Assembly: GCA_900319865.1 (NCBI GenBank)
Contig: ONQD01000004.1
Coordinates: 21,184-85,183 of the forward strand
Length of the DNA: 64,000 nucleotides
Direction of reading: 5' to 3'
Source: an uncultured Bacteroidales bacterium
Lineage (GTDB): Bacteria > Bacteroidota > Bacteroidia > Bacteroidales > P3
Notes under the pieces: model-generated
What the model was told of the DNA's origin: nothing
What the model saw: only the letters and a program-made list of their open reading frames with translations
Database searches by the model: none
Made by a program: the position numbers and the translations under genes
Part shown: one piece after another, positions 15,594-24,288 of the stretch
Position numbering within the stretch: position 1 is the first letter of the stretch
How the letters are laid out: each line of letters starts with the position of its first letter

Positions 15594-16757
15594 TTAAAAC
15601 TTGTGGTCGAAAACCTTGTAGAAATTCTTCACAACAAGCGAGTTATTGTTCCACATGTATTGTGCCGCCACTTCGTCCACATAGGCCAGAGCCTCCTCGC
15701 GGTCGGTAAAGGCATTGAGACGCAGGATAAAGTCGTTGTATGCCTTCATGTTGTTGTGGAACAGTTCGCTCATGAAACTGAATTTGTCGTTGATGTTGAT
15801 AATGGTTCTCAAGTCGTCCACCTTCTTCGACTTCACACGGGTTTCCAGCTGGTCCTCCACCGTGCGGCCGCCCTGATTCAGAGTGTCGGCCAATGTGCGT
15901 TTGGGTTTATTCTCGCCATTATCCTGGTTGAGGTAGTCGAACAGCGACGACTCGCGTTTTTTGCTTCCGGCTGCTGCCGCGGGCTTTTGGGACTCTTCGG
16001 TAAAGAGGTCATCGTTCGGATTGCCTTCCAGCGACTCCATCACCGGTTCGGCTATGGGAGCTTCCTCCTCGGCTGCTGTGGGAGGGGCAAATATCGGGCG
16101 GAATTCTTCGTCGTTGGCGGCAGCCTCTTCGGCTTTGCGTTTCTCCTCAGCTGCTTTCTTTGCGGCAGCTTCTTCGGCTTTGCGCTTCTCCTCGGCCAAC
16201 TTTCTTGCGGCGGCCTCTTCAGCCTTGCGTTTCTCTTCCGCAGCCTTCTTGGCGGCAGCTTCCTCAGCTTGGCGTTTCTCCTCGGCTGCCTTCCTTGCGG
16301 CTGCTTCCTCTGCTTGGCGTTTTTCCTCTGCTGCTTTCCTTGCGGCTGCTTCCTCTGCTTGGCGGTTCTCCTCTGCATCCTTCCTTGCGGCGGCTTCCTC
16401 TGCCTGGCGTTTCTCTTCCGCTGCCTTCTTGGCGGCGGCTTCCTCTGCTTGGCGTTTCTCCTCGGCTGCCTTCCTTGCGGCGGCCTCTTCGGCTTGGCGT
16501 TTCTCCTCAGCTGCCTTACGTGCTGCGGCCTCCTCGGCCAAACGCTTCACCTCGGCCGCATTCAAATCGGGATCCACTATCTTCGGCTTTAACTCCTCAG
16601 CCTCCAACTGAAGAGCAACCATATAGAGATTGCGGAGTTCCTCCAATATGATATCAATTTCAATTTTGGGGGCAGCGCCCTGATTTTGGCGGATACGCGA
16701 GGCTATCAACCCAAGCCTTTCCATACCCTCAAGAAGCAAGTTTCTTGTATTCTTCAT
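15594..16757 (-). CDS. Ala/Glu-rich 15-residue-repeat coiled-coil protein
   Basis: A 387-residue protein. The ATG at 16757 (MKNTRNLLLEGMERLGL) is preferred to the upstream ATG at 16817, because it lies downstream of a good promoter whereas 16817 would lie too close to the -7 box. About 1-62 is a helical N-terminal domain. About 63-215 is an array of roughly ten 15-residue units of the form AEEAAARKAAEEKRQ. A linker and a conserved C-terminal domain follow (SLFDYLNQ; then IININDKFSFMSELFHNNM to FYKVFDHKF). That C-terminal domain is common in Bacteroidota proteins of unknown function. The highly charged single-helix region could act as a spacer. The rigid repeat DNA makes copy-number variation likely. 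Confidence 0.8.
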   Translation of the reverse strand: MKNTRNLLLEGMERLGLIASRIRQNQGAAPKIEIDIILEELRNLYMVALQLEAEELKPKIVDPDLNAAEVKRLAEEAAARKAAEEKRQAEEAAARKAAEEKRQAEEAAAKKAAEEKRQAEEAAARKDAEENRQAEEAAARKAAEEKRQAEEAAARKAAEEKRQAEEAAAKKAAEEKRKAEEAAARKLAEEKRKAEEAAAKKAAEEKRKAEEAAANDEEFRPIFAPPTAAEEEAPIAEPVMESLEGNPNDDLFTEESQKPAAAAGSKKRESSLFDYLNQDNGENKPKRTLADTLNQGGRTVEDQLETRVKSKKVDDLRTIININDKFSFMSELFHNNMKAYNDFILRLNAFTDREEALAYVDEVAAQYMWNNNSLVVKNFYKVFDHKF

Positions 16758-16825
16758 AACGATGTGCTTTATTATTTCATTGATAACAAAAATCTTGCGC
16801 CAAATTACTCGACACAAAACATTTT

Positions 16826-16857
16826 GTAAAGATACAACTTAAAATGCAATTACGCAA
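16826..16857 (-). promoter_or_regulatory. promoter of the coiled-coil/gmk/mre/porZ operon
   Basis: On the minus strand TTG (16857-16855) and TATCTTTAC (16834-16826) are separated by 20 bases, close to the Bacteroidota consensus. Confidence 0.7.
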
Positions 16858-17316
16858 AAAAAATCGCTTCTACCGCCGCCCGCTTCATCCTAAAGTCTTC
16901 ATTGAATAATCATTATCCATTGCCCGCTCTACCGCAACCCACCATTCCATTGTACCCCACGTTTCCCTTTCTCTGGTTTCGGTTCTCATGCCGCCTCAAT
17001 ACGCCAACACCCCAGCCCCGTTCCATTTCTTTTCCCACGCGCCTCCCCTCACCCGTCACTTCGAGCTGAGTTCTGCGAAAACTTTTCTCCCCCCTACAGC
17101 TTAAGAATAGGTGACTAAGGGCTTACGGAGAGGTGAATAAGGAGCGAAAGCGGAGGGAAGGGAAAGCGGAGGGAGAGCGAAGGGGAGAAAGGCAAAGAGG
17201 AATTTGCGATTGGGTTGAAGCCATGCGGGTATTGACTAGGGGGAAAGATGGGTGTTATAGAATGCGGGCAAACATTGGGATACTGGAAAATGGAAATAGT
17301 TTATGTGGTGAAACTA
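16858..17316. other. intergenic, no gene seen
   Basis: A pyrimidine-rich left half (CCCC and CCTC runs on the plus strand) and a purine-rich right half (GGAGGGAAAG-type runs). I see no ORF with family likeness and no RNA gene. It separates two divergent promoters. Confidence 0.5.
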
Positions 17317-17346
17317 TTGATAAAATGATTTTTTTTTGTATCTTTG
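17317..17346 (+). promoter_or_regulatory. promoter of the M16 protease gene
   Basis: TTG (17317-17319), 19 bases, then TATCTTTG (17339-17346): a near-perfect Bacteroidota promoter. The leader is about 50 bases to the ATG at 17403. Confidence 0.85.
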
Positions 17347-17402
17347 ACACTTGGTAACAATCTACACGATTGCAATAAAATTATTAACATACAATTAGTT
17401 AT

Positions 17403-20327
17403 ATGAAAAAAATCCGTTTTGTTTTATGCATTGTTGTGCTTGCGGTGCTGAGTTGCGGCACCTTGATGGCCCAAAAGACTTATGAGTACAAAACCTATCC
17501 CAACGACCCGCTGGGAGTGCGCGAGTACACGCTCGACAATGGGTTGAAGGTGTTTATGAGTGTCTATAAGGACGCGCCCAAGATTCAGACCTACATTGCC
17601 GTGCGTGCGGGTTCGAGAAACGACCCCCACGAGACCACCGGTCTGGCCCACTATCTGGAACACATGATGTTCAAGGGCACCCAGAAGCTTGGCACCACCA
17701 ACTGGGAGAAGGAGAAAGTGCTCATCCAGAAGATTGAAGACCTGTTTGAGGCCTACCGCATGTTCGACGACCCGCAGACCCGCGCCGCCATCTATCACAA
17801 GATTGACAGCCTGAGCTACGAGGCCTCGAAGATTGCCGTTGCCAACGAGTATGACAAGGCGATGACCGCCATCGGCTCGACAGGTACTAACGCTTTCACC
17901 AGCAACGACTACACCATGTATGTGGAGAACATCCCCAACAACCAGTTGGAGACCTGGTGCGAGATTCAGGCCGACCGCTTCCAGCACCTGGTACTGCGCT
18001 TGTTCCACACCGAGCTGGAGACCATCTACGAAGAGAAAAACATGAGCCTCACCAAGGACAACCGCAAGGTGAACGACGCAATGTTTGCAGCCCTCTTCCC
18101 CCATCACCCCTATGGCAACCAGACCACCCTGGGCAGCCAGGAGCACCTGAAGAACCCCTCGATGCGCAATATCCGCAATTTCGTGGCCACCTACTATGTG
18201 CCCAACAACATCTGCATCAGTATGGCCGGCGATTTCGACCCGGACGAGGCAATCAAGATTATCGACAAGTACTGGGGCGATATGAAGCCCGGCATCGTGC
18301 CCGAGCTGAAGTTTGAGCGCGAGCAGCCCATCACCAGCGTTATCACCAAGAATGTGTCGGGTCTCGATGCCGAGAACACCGTGCGCGCCTACCGTCTGGA
18401 CAGCGGTAACGGCAGCCACGACGCCATGCTGGCCGACCTTCTGGAGAGCGTGCTGAACAACGGCAAGTGCGGTCTCATCGACCTCAACATCAATCAGCAG
18501 CAGCGCTGCATGGGTGCCTATGCTGGTACCTACACCCTGAACGACTACGGTGCCTTTATGTTCGGCGGCCAGCCCATGCAGGGTCAGACGCTGGAGCAGG
18601 TGCAAGCCCTCTTCGACGAACAGATTGCCCTCGTGAAACAAGGCAAGTTTGACGACTGGATGCTGGAAGCTGCCATCAACAACATGAAACTGGCCATCAT
18701 GAAACGCGCCGAGAGCAACAACAGCCGCGCCAGCCAGATGGCCTACGCCTATGTGGAACACCGCAACTGGGGCGATGTGTGCAACGAAATTAACGAGCTT
18801 TCGCGCGTCACCAAGGGCGAGATTGTGGCTTTTGCCAACCGCCTGTTCAAGGACAACAACTACGTTATCATCAACAAGCTGAAAGGTGAGCCCGAGCCTA
18901 TTTTGAAAGTCTCCAAGCCTCCTATCACCCCCATCGAGGTGGGCCGCGACAACGAGAGCGCATTCCTGAAGGAGATCAAAGCCCGTCAGGTGAAACCTAT
19001 CGAGCCCGTGTTTGTTGATTTCAGCAAAGACCTCAAGAAGTCGAAACTCAAGAACGGCGCTGAAGTGCTGTATGTGCAGAACGTGGAGAACAAGACTTTC
19101 AACCTGGTTTACCGCTTCGACTTCGGCTACCGCGCCGGCCAGTTGGGCAAGACCATCGATTTGGCCGCCGACGTGCTTGAATACCTCGGAACCGCCAAGT
19201 ACACCCCCGAACAGCTGCAGCAAGAGTTCTACAAACTGGCTTGCAACTATAGCGTCAATGTGGGACAGGAGAACATCAACATCAGCATCAGCGGTTTGAG
19301 CGAGAATATGGACAAAGCTATGGCTTTGGTGGACGAAATCATCACCGGTGTGCAGCCCAACGAACAGGCACTGCAGATGCTTGTGGCCCGCATCCTGAAA
19401 GGCCGCGAGAACGCCAAGCACAACCAGCAGCGCTGCTTCTCGGCTCTGGGCAACTACGGCATTTATGGTTCCGACTCGCCCACTCTGGACCAGCTGAGCG
19501 AAGCACAGTTGAAGGGATATACCTGCCAGCAGCTCACCGACGCAATGCACGACCTGATGAACTACAAGCACCGTGTGCTCTACTACGGTCCCGAGAGCCT
19601 CGAGAGCTTCAAGGCACTTGCCAACAACCACACCTACAAGATGAACAAAAAGGCTCCCGCCAACAAGAAAATCACCCCCAAGGCTGTTAGCGAGAACACT
19701 GTATACTTTGTTGACTACAACGCCAACCAGACCTATATGCGCGAGCATTTCCGCGGCGAGAAGTTCAACACCAAAAACACGCCCGTCATGAACATCTTCA
19801 ACGAGTACTTTGGCGGCTCGATGAACGCCATCGTGTTCCAAGAGATGCGCGAGAAACGCAGCCTTGCCTACAGCGCCCAGAGCTACTACGCCACCCCGGG
19901 CGACAAGGACGGATATTTCACCAACGCCGCCATTATCGCCACACAGAACGACAAGCTTATCGACGCTATGAACGCTTTCAACGAGCTGTTTGACCAGATG
20001 CCCGAATCCGAGGCCAACTTCCAGATGGCCAAGGACGCCATGATAAGCGGCATCCGCACCGCCCGCACCACCAAGATGGGCATCATCAACAGCTACCTCA
20101 ACTACGAAAAGATGGGCTACGACATGAAGAAGAGCCGCGCCCAGATACTCTTCGAAGCCTACCCCAAGGTGACCATGCAGGACATTGTGAACTTCAACCA
20201 CAAGTACATCAAAGGCCAGAAGAAGGTCTATATGTGCCTTGGTAAAGAAGCCGATATGGACTTCAACGCCCTCGCCAAATTCGGCAAGGTGAAGAAACTG
20301 AAACTCGAAGATATCTTCGGATACTAA
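17403..20327 (+). CDS. M16 family zinc metalloprotease, two-domain
   Basis: A 974-residue exported peptidase. The signal region is MKKIRFVLCIVVLAVLSCGTLMAQ; cleavage after MAQ is likely, though Cys18 in VLSCG leaves a lipoprotein possible. The first M16 domain (about 36-300) carries the zinc motif HYLEH (83-87), and the downstream Glu lies in TELETIYEEKNMS. A second, catalytically inactive M16 half runs from about 530 to the end (KLKNGAEVLYVQN, FNEYFGGSMNAIVFQEMREKRSLAYS). Proteins of this kind degrade peptides in the periplasm. The gene is alone, with its own promoter and terminator. The strongly biased GC-ending codon use suggests high expression. Confidence 0.93.
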   Translation: MKKIRFVLCIVVLAVLSCGTLMAQKTYEYKTYPNDPLGVREYTLDNGLKVFMSVYKDAPKIQTYIAVRAGSRNDPHETTGLAHYLEHMMFKGTQKLGTTNWEKEKVLIQKIEDLFEAYRMFDDPQTRAAIYHKIDSLSYEASKIAVANEYDKAMTAIGSTGTNAFTSNDYTMYVENIPNNQLETWCEIQADRFQHLVLRLFHTELETIYEEKNMSLTKDNRKVNDAMFAALFPHHPYGNQTTLGSQEHLKNPSMRNIRNFVATYYVPNNICISMAGDFDPDEAIKIIDKYWGDMKPGIVPELKFEREQPITSVITKNVSGLDAENTVRAYRLDSGNGSHDAMLADLLESVLNNGKCGLIDLNINQQQRCMGAYAGTYTLNDYGAFMFGGQPMQGQTLEQVQALFDEQIALVKQGKFDDWMLEAAINNMKLAIMKRAESNNSRASQMAYAYVEHRNWGDVCNEINELSRVTKGEIVAFANRLFKDNNYVIINKLKGEPEPILKVSKPPITPIEVGRDNESAFLKEIKARQVKPIEPVFVDFSKDLKKSKLKNGAEVLYVQNVENKTFNLVYRFDFGYRAGQLGKTIDLAADVLEYLGTAKYTPEQLQQEFYKLACNYSVNVGQENINISISGLSENMDKAMALVDEIITGVQPNEQALQMLVARILKGRENAKHNQQRCFSALGNYGIYGSDSPTLDQLSEAQLKGYTCQQLTDAMHDLMNYKHRVLYYGPESLESFKALANNHTYKMNKKAPANKKITPKAVSENTVYFVDYNANQTYMREHFRGEKFNTKNTPVMNIFNEYFGGSMNAIVFQEMREKRSLAYSAQSYYATPGDKDGYFTNAAIIATQNDKLIDAMNAFNELFDQMPESEANFQMAKDAMISGIRTARTTKMGIINSYLNYEKMGYDMKKSRAQILFEAYPKVTMQDIVNFNHKYIKGQKKVYMCLGKEADMDFNALAKFGKVKKLKLEDIFGY

Positions 20328-20349
20328 TCCATTGTTAGTATCGACCGAA

Positions 20350-20387
20350 GGAGGGTGTCCCAATTATCACGGGACGCCCTCCTTTCC
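20350..20387 (+). terminator. terminator of the M16 protease gene
   Basis: GGAGGGTGTCCC (20350-20361) pairs with GGGACGCCCTCC (20371-20382) with one wobble pair, followed by TTTCCTTT. Confidence 0.85.
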
Positions 20388-20414
20388 TTTATGGTGGGTT
20401 CTATAAATTCTGAA

Positions 20415-20532
20415 TATATGTCGCGGCACTTTGGGACGCAGTTCTCAGATATCTGAATGTCACGGCACTGCGCCTTCGGCTTGTACCGTGTTATGAATAG
20501 TCTCACCTCTCCGAGGTGATTAATAGAAGTCC
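20415..20532 (+). repeat. dispersed intergenic repeat, copy B (frame broken)
   Basis: Shares GTCGCG, GGGACGCAGT, TCACGGCACTGCGC, CTTGTACCGTGTTAT and GTCTCACC-GGTGATTAATAG with copy A at 889-1050, but is shorter by about 30 bases in the middle and has a stop 12 codons after its ATG. The 170 bases between this repeat and 20,703 hold nothing I can identify. Confidence 0.75.
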
Positions 20533-20702
20533 CCTTATCCCAAATCGATCATTAGGGAATACCTCTCGAGGGAAGTACTGCATGTTTGACGTGCCCCAGT
20601 CAACGGAGGAATGGGCGCGAAGGGGAAAAGAAATCTATGGGGTGAGGTACAAGCCTGGGGTAGAGACGCATGTATCGTTGGCAGTCAGGATGGTTTACGC
20701 TG

Positions 20703-21212
20703 CTATGTGGTTTTCCGGGATGGGTGTGAATTGGAATACTTGTGCCAGAAGGCTTTTAGTTTCCGCTCAAGGAAGAAGACATCGTAGAGGTCGGAATCGA
20801 TAGAGTAAAGGATGCCGCCCTTAAGACGGATTATCACCTCTTTTTGAATACTCAAGTGGTTGGTGACAGACACATCGAATTGCGAAGAGATGTCTCTGAT
20901 ATCATTCCAAGGGATGACTGCTTTGCCCACCTCGCCCCACTCGCCGTTGCGTGTTTTCTTAGCGACATGGGGAATGGAAAGATGGGCCGGGGACACGATA
21001 ATGCGGTCGTTCCAGTAGCGCAGAAGGTGGACCGCAACCCAGAGGAGGAATGCAATGACAACTCCGCACAATATCTTGACCCAAAGAACATCTGAATAGA
21101 TGATGGGGAGAACGAATACTGCAATACCCGGCCCATAAAGCAGTAGTTGGATCAGGATGCTGACGTGGGTTTTGTAGATGGCAGCGGGACGGATATGAGT
21201 TTTTTGAGCCAC
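20703..21212 (-). CDS. small membrane protein with PH-like C-terminal half
   Basis: About 169 residues from a GTG start at 21212. The frame is open up to an ATG at 21260, but that ATG lies inside the ferritin terminator hairpin and its first codons are built from it, so the GTG is preferred with reservation; there is no other ATG in the frame. Two membrane segments (HVSILIQLLLYGPGIAVFVL and VKILCGVVIAFLLWVAVHLL) are followed by a beta-rich domain (RIIVSPAHLSIPHV, GKAVIPWNDIRDISSQ, EVIIRLKGGILYSI) like the PH-type domains of small bacterial membrane proteins. Function unknown. Confidence 0.6.
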   Translation of the reverse strand: MAQKTHIRPAAIYKTHVSILIQLLLYGPGIAVFVLPIIYSDVLWVKILCGVVIAFLLWVAVHLLRYWNDRIIVSPAHLSIPHVAKKTRNGEWGEVGKAVIPWNDIRDISSQFDVSVTNHLSIQKEVIIRLKGGILYSIDSDLYDVFFLERKLKAFWHKYSNSHPSRKTT

Positions 21213-21225
21213 AAAGGAACAGGGT

Positions 21226-21261
21226 TTAAAAAAAGGTGTGCAGGAACAATTCTTGCACACC
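21226..21261 (-). terminator. terminator of the ferritin gene
   Basis: On the minus strand GGTGTGCA (21261-21254), an 11-base loop, TGCACACC (21242-21235), then seven T. Confidence 0.9.
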
Positions 21262-21280
21262 TTCTATTGATGGATTGAAA

Positions 21281-21796
21281 TTAGTCGAGTACCAAGCTGG
21301 GGGCATTGTAGGTGCGGCCGGCCAACTCCTGATTGAGCATGTAGAGGCTGCGGGCATCAGCACCAAAGAGTTCCATCTTGGAAATCATGTCGCGGGCATT
21401 GGTTTCCTCCTCGCCCTGCTCTTTTACGAACCAGTCGAGGAACTGCATGGTGCGGAAATCCTTCACCTTGCTGGCGGCATCGTAGATAGTGTGGATGCTG
21501 GCTGTGACATATTCTTCGTGTTCCAGACCGGCTTTGAGCACGTCCATATCGGTTTTGAACACTTTGTCGGGCATGGCGATGGCTTCGAGTTTGATGGGGC
21601 AGTCGTTGTTCTGCATATACTTGTAGATAAGCATAGCGTGGTCACGCTCTTCCTGTGCCTGAATCATGTACCAGTTGGCAAAGCCGTTGAGGCCTCGTTT
21701 GTCAAAATAGTTGTTCATGTCGAGATACAGATAGGCGGAGTAAAGCTCTTTGTTGATTTGCTCGTTGAGCAAATCGGATACTTTTTTGTTAAGCAT
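21281..21796 (-). CDS. ftnA: ferritin (non-haem iron storage)
   Basis: A 171-residue bacterial ferritin of normal size. The ferroxidase ligands are in NKELYSAYLYLDM (Glu17), IQAQEERDHAMLIYKYM (Glu49/Glu50 and His53), LEHEEYVT (Glu92-95 region) and KEQGEEETNARDM (Glu127-131 region). It oxidises Fe2+ and stores ferric mineral in a 24-mer cage in the cytoplasm. It starts 18 bases after the rubredoxin stop and is followed by its own terminator, so it is the last gene of the stress block. Confidence 0.95.
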   Translation of the reverse strand: MLNKKVSDLLNEQINKELYSAYLYLDMNNYFDKRGLNGFANWYMIQAQEERDHAMLIYKYMQNNDCPIKLEAIAMPDKVFKTDMDVLKAGLEHEEYVTASIHTIYDAASKVKDFRTMQFLDWFVKEQGEEETNARDMISKMELFGADARSLYMLNQELAGRTYNAPSLVLD

Positions 21797-21814
21797 AATA
21801 AAAATATTTTAGGG

Positions 21815-21973
21815 TTATTGTTTCTCAAAATGGGTTTTATCGACCGAGCAGAGAGGGCAGACCCAGTCGGCGGGGAGGTCTTCGAATTTGGTGCCGGGGG
21901 CGATACCGTTGTCGGGGTCACCAACTGCGGGGTCATAGACATAACCGCAGACATTGCAAACATACTTTTCCAT
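21815..21973 (-). CDS. rubredoxin
   Basis: A 52-residue protein, shorter than most automated gene-finding cut-offs. It starts [15 protein letters not shown] and has the second metal-binding knuckle [12 protein letters not shown]. Four cysteines in two CxxC pairs (6, 9, 39, 42) bind a single iron, and the length is canonical. Rubredoxins pass electrons to oxygen- or NO-reducing partners, and its neighbours (FprA, Hrb-type reductase, ferritin) fit that role. The gene lies 18 bases upstream of ferritin on the same strand. Confidence 0.97.
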   Translation of the reverse strand: MEKYVCNVCGYVYDPAVGDPDNGIAPGTKFEDLPADWVCPLCSVDKTHFEKQ

Positions 21974-22123
21974 AACAATTCTTTTTATATGATGATTAAA
22001 CTATTCACTCTAAAAGGCAACAGGGTTTATTGCGTAGCCTGTAGGCGCTTTGGCGGAGATTTACAACCGCTACAATGCTGGCGGAAATGAGCGGGCGAAA
22101 GTAGACGGTTGTGAGATGGCTCT

Positions 22124-22756
22124 CTATTCCACCTTAACAAAGTCCACTTTGCCATGTTTGCACCATGGGCAGACGAAATCGTCAGGGACCTCGTCGCCTT
22201 CATACACATAGCCGCAAGTCTGGCATACCCAGCGGGTAGTTCCGGTGGAGCCGGACTGGGCGGGAATAGCGGGCTTGGGCTTGATATGCTGGTGGTAGTA
22301 GGCATAGGTAAGCGACGGGTCGTTGCGCAGCATCACAGCCTCGCTAATCTGGGCAATAAAGAGGGTGTGGGTGCCCAGGTCAACAGTCTGGTTCACCTTG
22401 CCACTGATATAGGCATTGGTGTAGTTGGGGATGTACAAGAGGCCATTGGCAGAACGCATTTCCACCTCGCACTGCTCAAACTTGTTGACATCGCGCCCAC
22501 TCTGGAAGCCAAAATGCTCTATCACCTTCATGGGGGTGTGTTCGGTGAGCATTGAGACATTGAAGAGGCCGGTATGCAATATCATGTCGTGGGTCAAGTT
22601 TTGCTTGTTGACCGAAATCATCATCTGCAACGGTGTGTCGGTCAGCTGATTTGCCACATTCACAATACATCCGTTGTCTTTATCGCCCTCGCGGGCGGTG
22701 AGCACATACAGCCCATAGCTTATCTTGGCCAAAGCGTCGGGGTTCAAGGTGTTCAT
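22124..22756 (-). CDS. hrb: flavin reductase-rubredoxin fusion (high-molecular-weight rubredoxin, Hrb type)
   Basis: A 210-residue fusion. Residues 1-155 form a flavin-reductase-like FMN-binding domain (KISYGLYVLTAREGDKDNGC, NQLTDTPLQMMISVNKQNLT, FEQCEVEMRSANGLLYIPN). Residues 173-210 are a rubredoxin-like domain with CQTCGYVYEG and CPWCKHG, the short rubrerythrin-type version. In Moorella, Hrb takes electrons from NADH and hands them to FprA for NO or O2 reduction. Here fprA lies directly upstream (46-base gap, same strand), so the pair is very likely co-transcribed and works together. Confidence 0.88.
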   Translation of the reverse strand: MNTLNPDALAKISYGLYVLTAREGDKDNGCIVNVANQLTDTPLQMMISVNKQNLTHDMILHTGLFNVSMLTEHTPMKVIEHFGFQSGRDVNKFEQCEVEMRSANGLLYIPNYTNAYISGKVNQTVDLGTHTLFIAQISEAVMLRNDPSLTYAYYHQHIKPKPAIPAQSGSTGTTRWVCQTCGYVYEGDEVPDDFVCPWCKHGKVDFVKVE

Positions 22757-22802
22757 GGTAATTGGGTATTTGTGTTTTACTCTATGTGTTGACTATTGGG
22801 GA

Positions 22803-24014
22803 TTATAGTTCCTCCTTCAATTCGGCCAAAAGCAGATCGGCAAGAGTGTTCATGTCGGCAAGTTGGTCGGGTTTCATGGCCGACTTTAGACTGAGGTTCT
22901 CGCCCACTACCGAAATATCTTTCATCTGTTCCAGGATAGCACGAATCTGCTTGCCGCTTTGGGCCGCCCAAGTGCCGTTTTCGATAATGGCCACAGTGCG
23001 GTTTTGCCAATTGTGGGCTTTGAGGTCCAGCAAGAGGTTCTCCATCGGGGTGAAGATGCCGGCATTGTAGGTGGAGGAGGCCAACACCACATGGCTGAAG
23101 CGGAATGCCTCGCTCACTAGCTGGCTTACATGGGTGTGGCTTGCATCGTACATGGCGATATTGCGAACGCCGCGTTCGGCCATCAGACTGGCCATCTTCT
23201 CGGCAGCAGAAGCCGTGTGGCCGTATACGCTGGCATAAACTATCAGTAGGCCACGTTCTTCAGGCAGGTATTTGCTCCATGTGTCGTATTTGCCGATAAA
23301 ATAGCCCAGCTCTTTGCGCCAGATGGGGCCATGAAGCGGGCAAATCATCTGGATGTCGATGGTGGCGGCTTTCTTCAAAGCGGACTGCACCTGGACTCCA
23401 TATTTGCCGACAATGTTGATAAAGTAACGACGAGCATCGTCCAACCAGTCGCGGTCGAAATTCACTTCGTCGGCATAGATGTTGCCGTTGAGCGCACCAA
23501 AAGTGCCGAAGGCATCGGCCGAGAAGAGTATTTTGTCAACAGTGTCGTAGGTCATCATCACCTCGGGCCAGTGCACCATGGGTGTCATCACAAATGTCAA
23601 AGTGTGGCGGCCGGTATTGAGAGTGCCGCCTTCGGCAACGGTCTGTAGACGGCTGTCGATGTCGAACGAAAAGAACTGGCGTATCATGGCCGCCGCTTTG
23701 TTATTGGTCACCACCGTAACCGTAGGATACCGCAACACAATATCCTCAATCAGAGCACAGTGGTCTGGCTCCATGTGGTTCACCACAAGATAGTCGAGCG
23801 GACGGCCGTCGAGGGCAGCAGCCACATTCTCAAAAAACTGGCCCGACACAGCAGCATCGGCGGTATCGAGCAATACAGTTTTCTCATCCAAGAGCAGATA
23901 ACTGTTATAGGAAACCCCGCGGGGGATGGGATATACATTCTCGAAAAGGGCCAACTTGCGGTCGCTGGCTCCCACATAGTACAAATCGGATGTTAATTGA
24001 CGATAGTTGTGCAT
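22803..24014 (-). CDS. fprA: FprA-type A flavoprotein (flavodiiron O2/NO reductase)
   Basis: A 403-residue flavodiiron protein of standard length. The metallo-beta-lactamase domain holds the diiron ligands His80, Glu82, Asp84 and His85 (VNHMEPDHCALIED), His148 (MVHWPEVM), Asp167 (SADAFG) and His228 (CPLHGPIW), all present. The flavodoxin domain starts at about 255 with IVYASVYGHTASAAEKMA and includes LASSTYNAG. It reduces O2 to water or NO to N2O in the cytoplasm with electrons from rubredoxin-type donors, two of which are encoded just downstream. A consensus promoter precedes it, divergent from lpxK. Confidence 0.95.
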   Translation of the reverse strand: MHNYRQLTSDLYYVGASDRKLALFENVYPIPRGVSYNSYLLLDEKTVLLDTADAAVSGQFFENVAAALDGRPLDYLVVNHMEPDHCALIEDIVLRYPTVTVVTNNKAAAMIRQFFSFDIDSRLQTVAEGGTLNTGRHTLTFVMTPMVHWPEVMMTYDTVDKILFSADAFGTFGALNGNIYADEVNFDRDWLDDARRYFINIVGKYGVQVQSALKKAATIDIQMICPLHGPIWRKELGYFIGKYDTWSKYLPEERGLLIVYASVYGHTASAAEKMASLMAERGVRNIAMYDASHTHVSQLVSEAFRFSHVVLASSTYNAGIFTPMENLLLDLKAHNWQNRTVAIIENGTWAAQSGKQIRAILEQMKDISVVGENLSLKSAMKPDQLADMNTLADLLLAELKEEL

Positions 24015-24036
24015 AATTAATTATTTTAATGAGACT

Positions 24037-24066
24037 GCAAAGATACAACTTTTTTCAGACATACAA
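24037..24066 (-). promoter_or_regulatory. promoter of the fprA-hrb unit
   Basis: Minus strand TTG (24066-24064), 18 bases, TATCTTTGC (24045-24037). The leader is about 15-20 bases. Confidence 0.85.
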
Positions 24067-24118
24067 CGTCTTTTTCTCATCATAAAACAAATTTAATAAT
24101 TAAATCGGTTTTTTTATG

Positions 24119-24127
24119 TATCTTTGC
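24119..24127 (+). promoter_or_regulatory. -7 element of the lpxK operon
   Basis: TATCTTTGC on the plus strand, diverging from the fprA promoter about 75 bases away. No clear TTG lies upstream. The leader to the ATG at 24289 would be about 155 bases. Confidence 0.6.
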
Positions 24128-24288
24128 AGCGGAATATCGATACGGGGACCACAGGGGTCAAGACTGGTATAGTGTTCTTTCAGCTTGCTTTTTGGCAAGA
24201 CAAAACAGATAGAGCGGCCGCATGTGCGGAGTGCAAAGACCTTGTGTGGGTATCCAATTCGAGTCAAACAATAAAGTAACACTTCATC

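Noticed and set aside
17133-17357. 74-codon plus-strand frame
   Set aside because: Arises from purine-rich DNA and overlaps the M16 protease promoter.
17424-20363. 979-codon open frame on the minus strand
   Set aside because: Antisense to the M16 protease with its HxxEH-type zinc site; low-complexity Val/His/Leu composition.
20516-20803. 95-codon plus-strand frame
   Set aside because: Overlaps repeat B and the end of an opposite gene; no recognisable domain.
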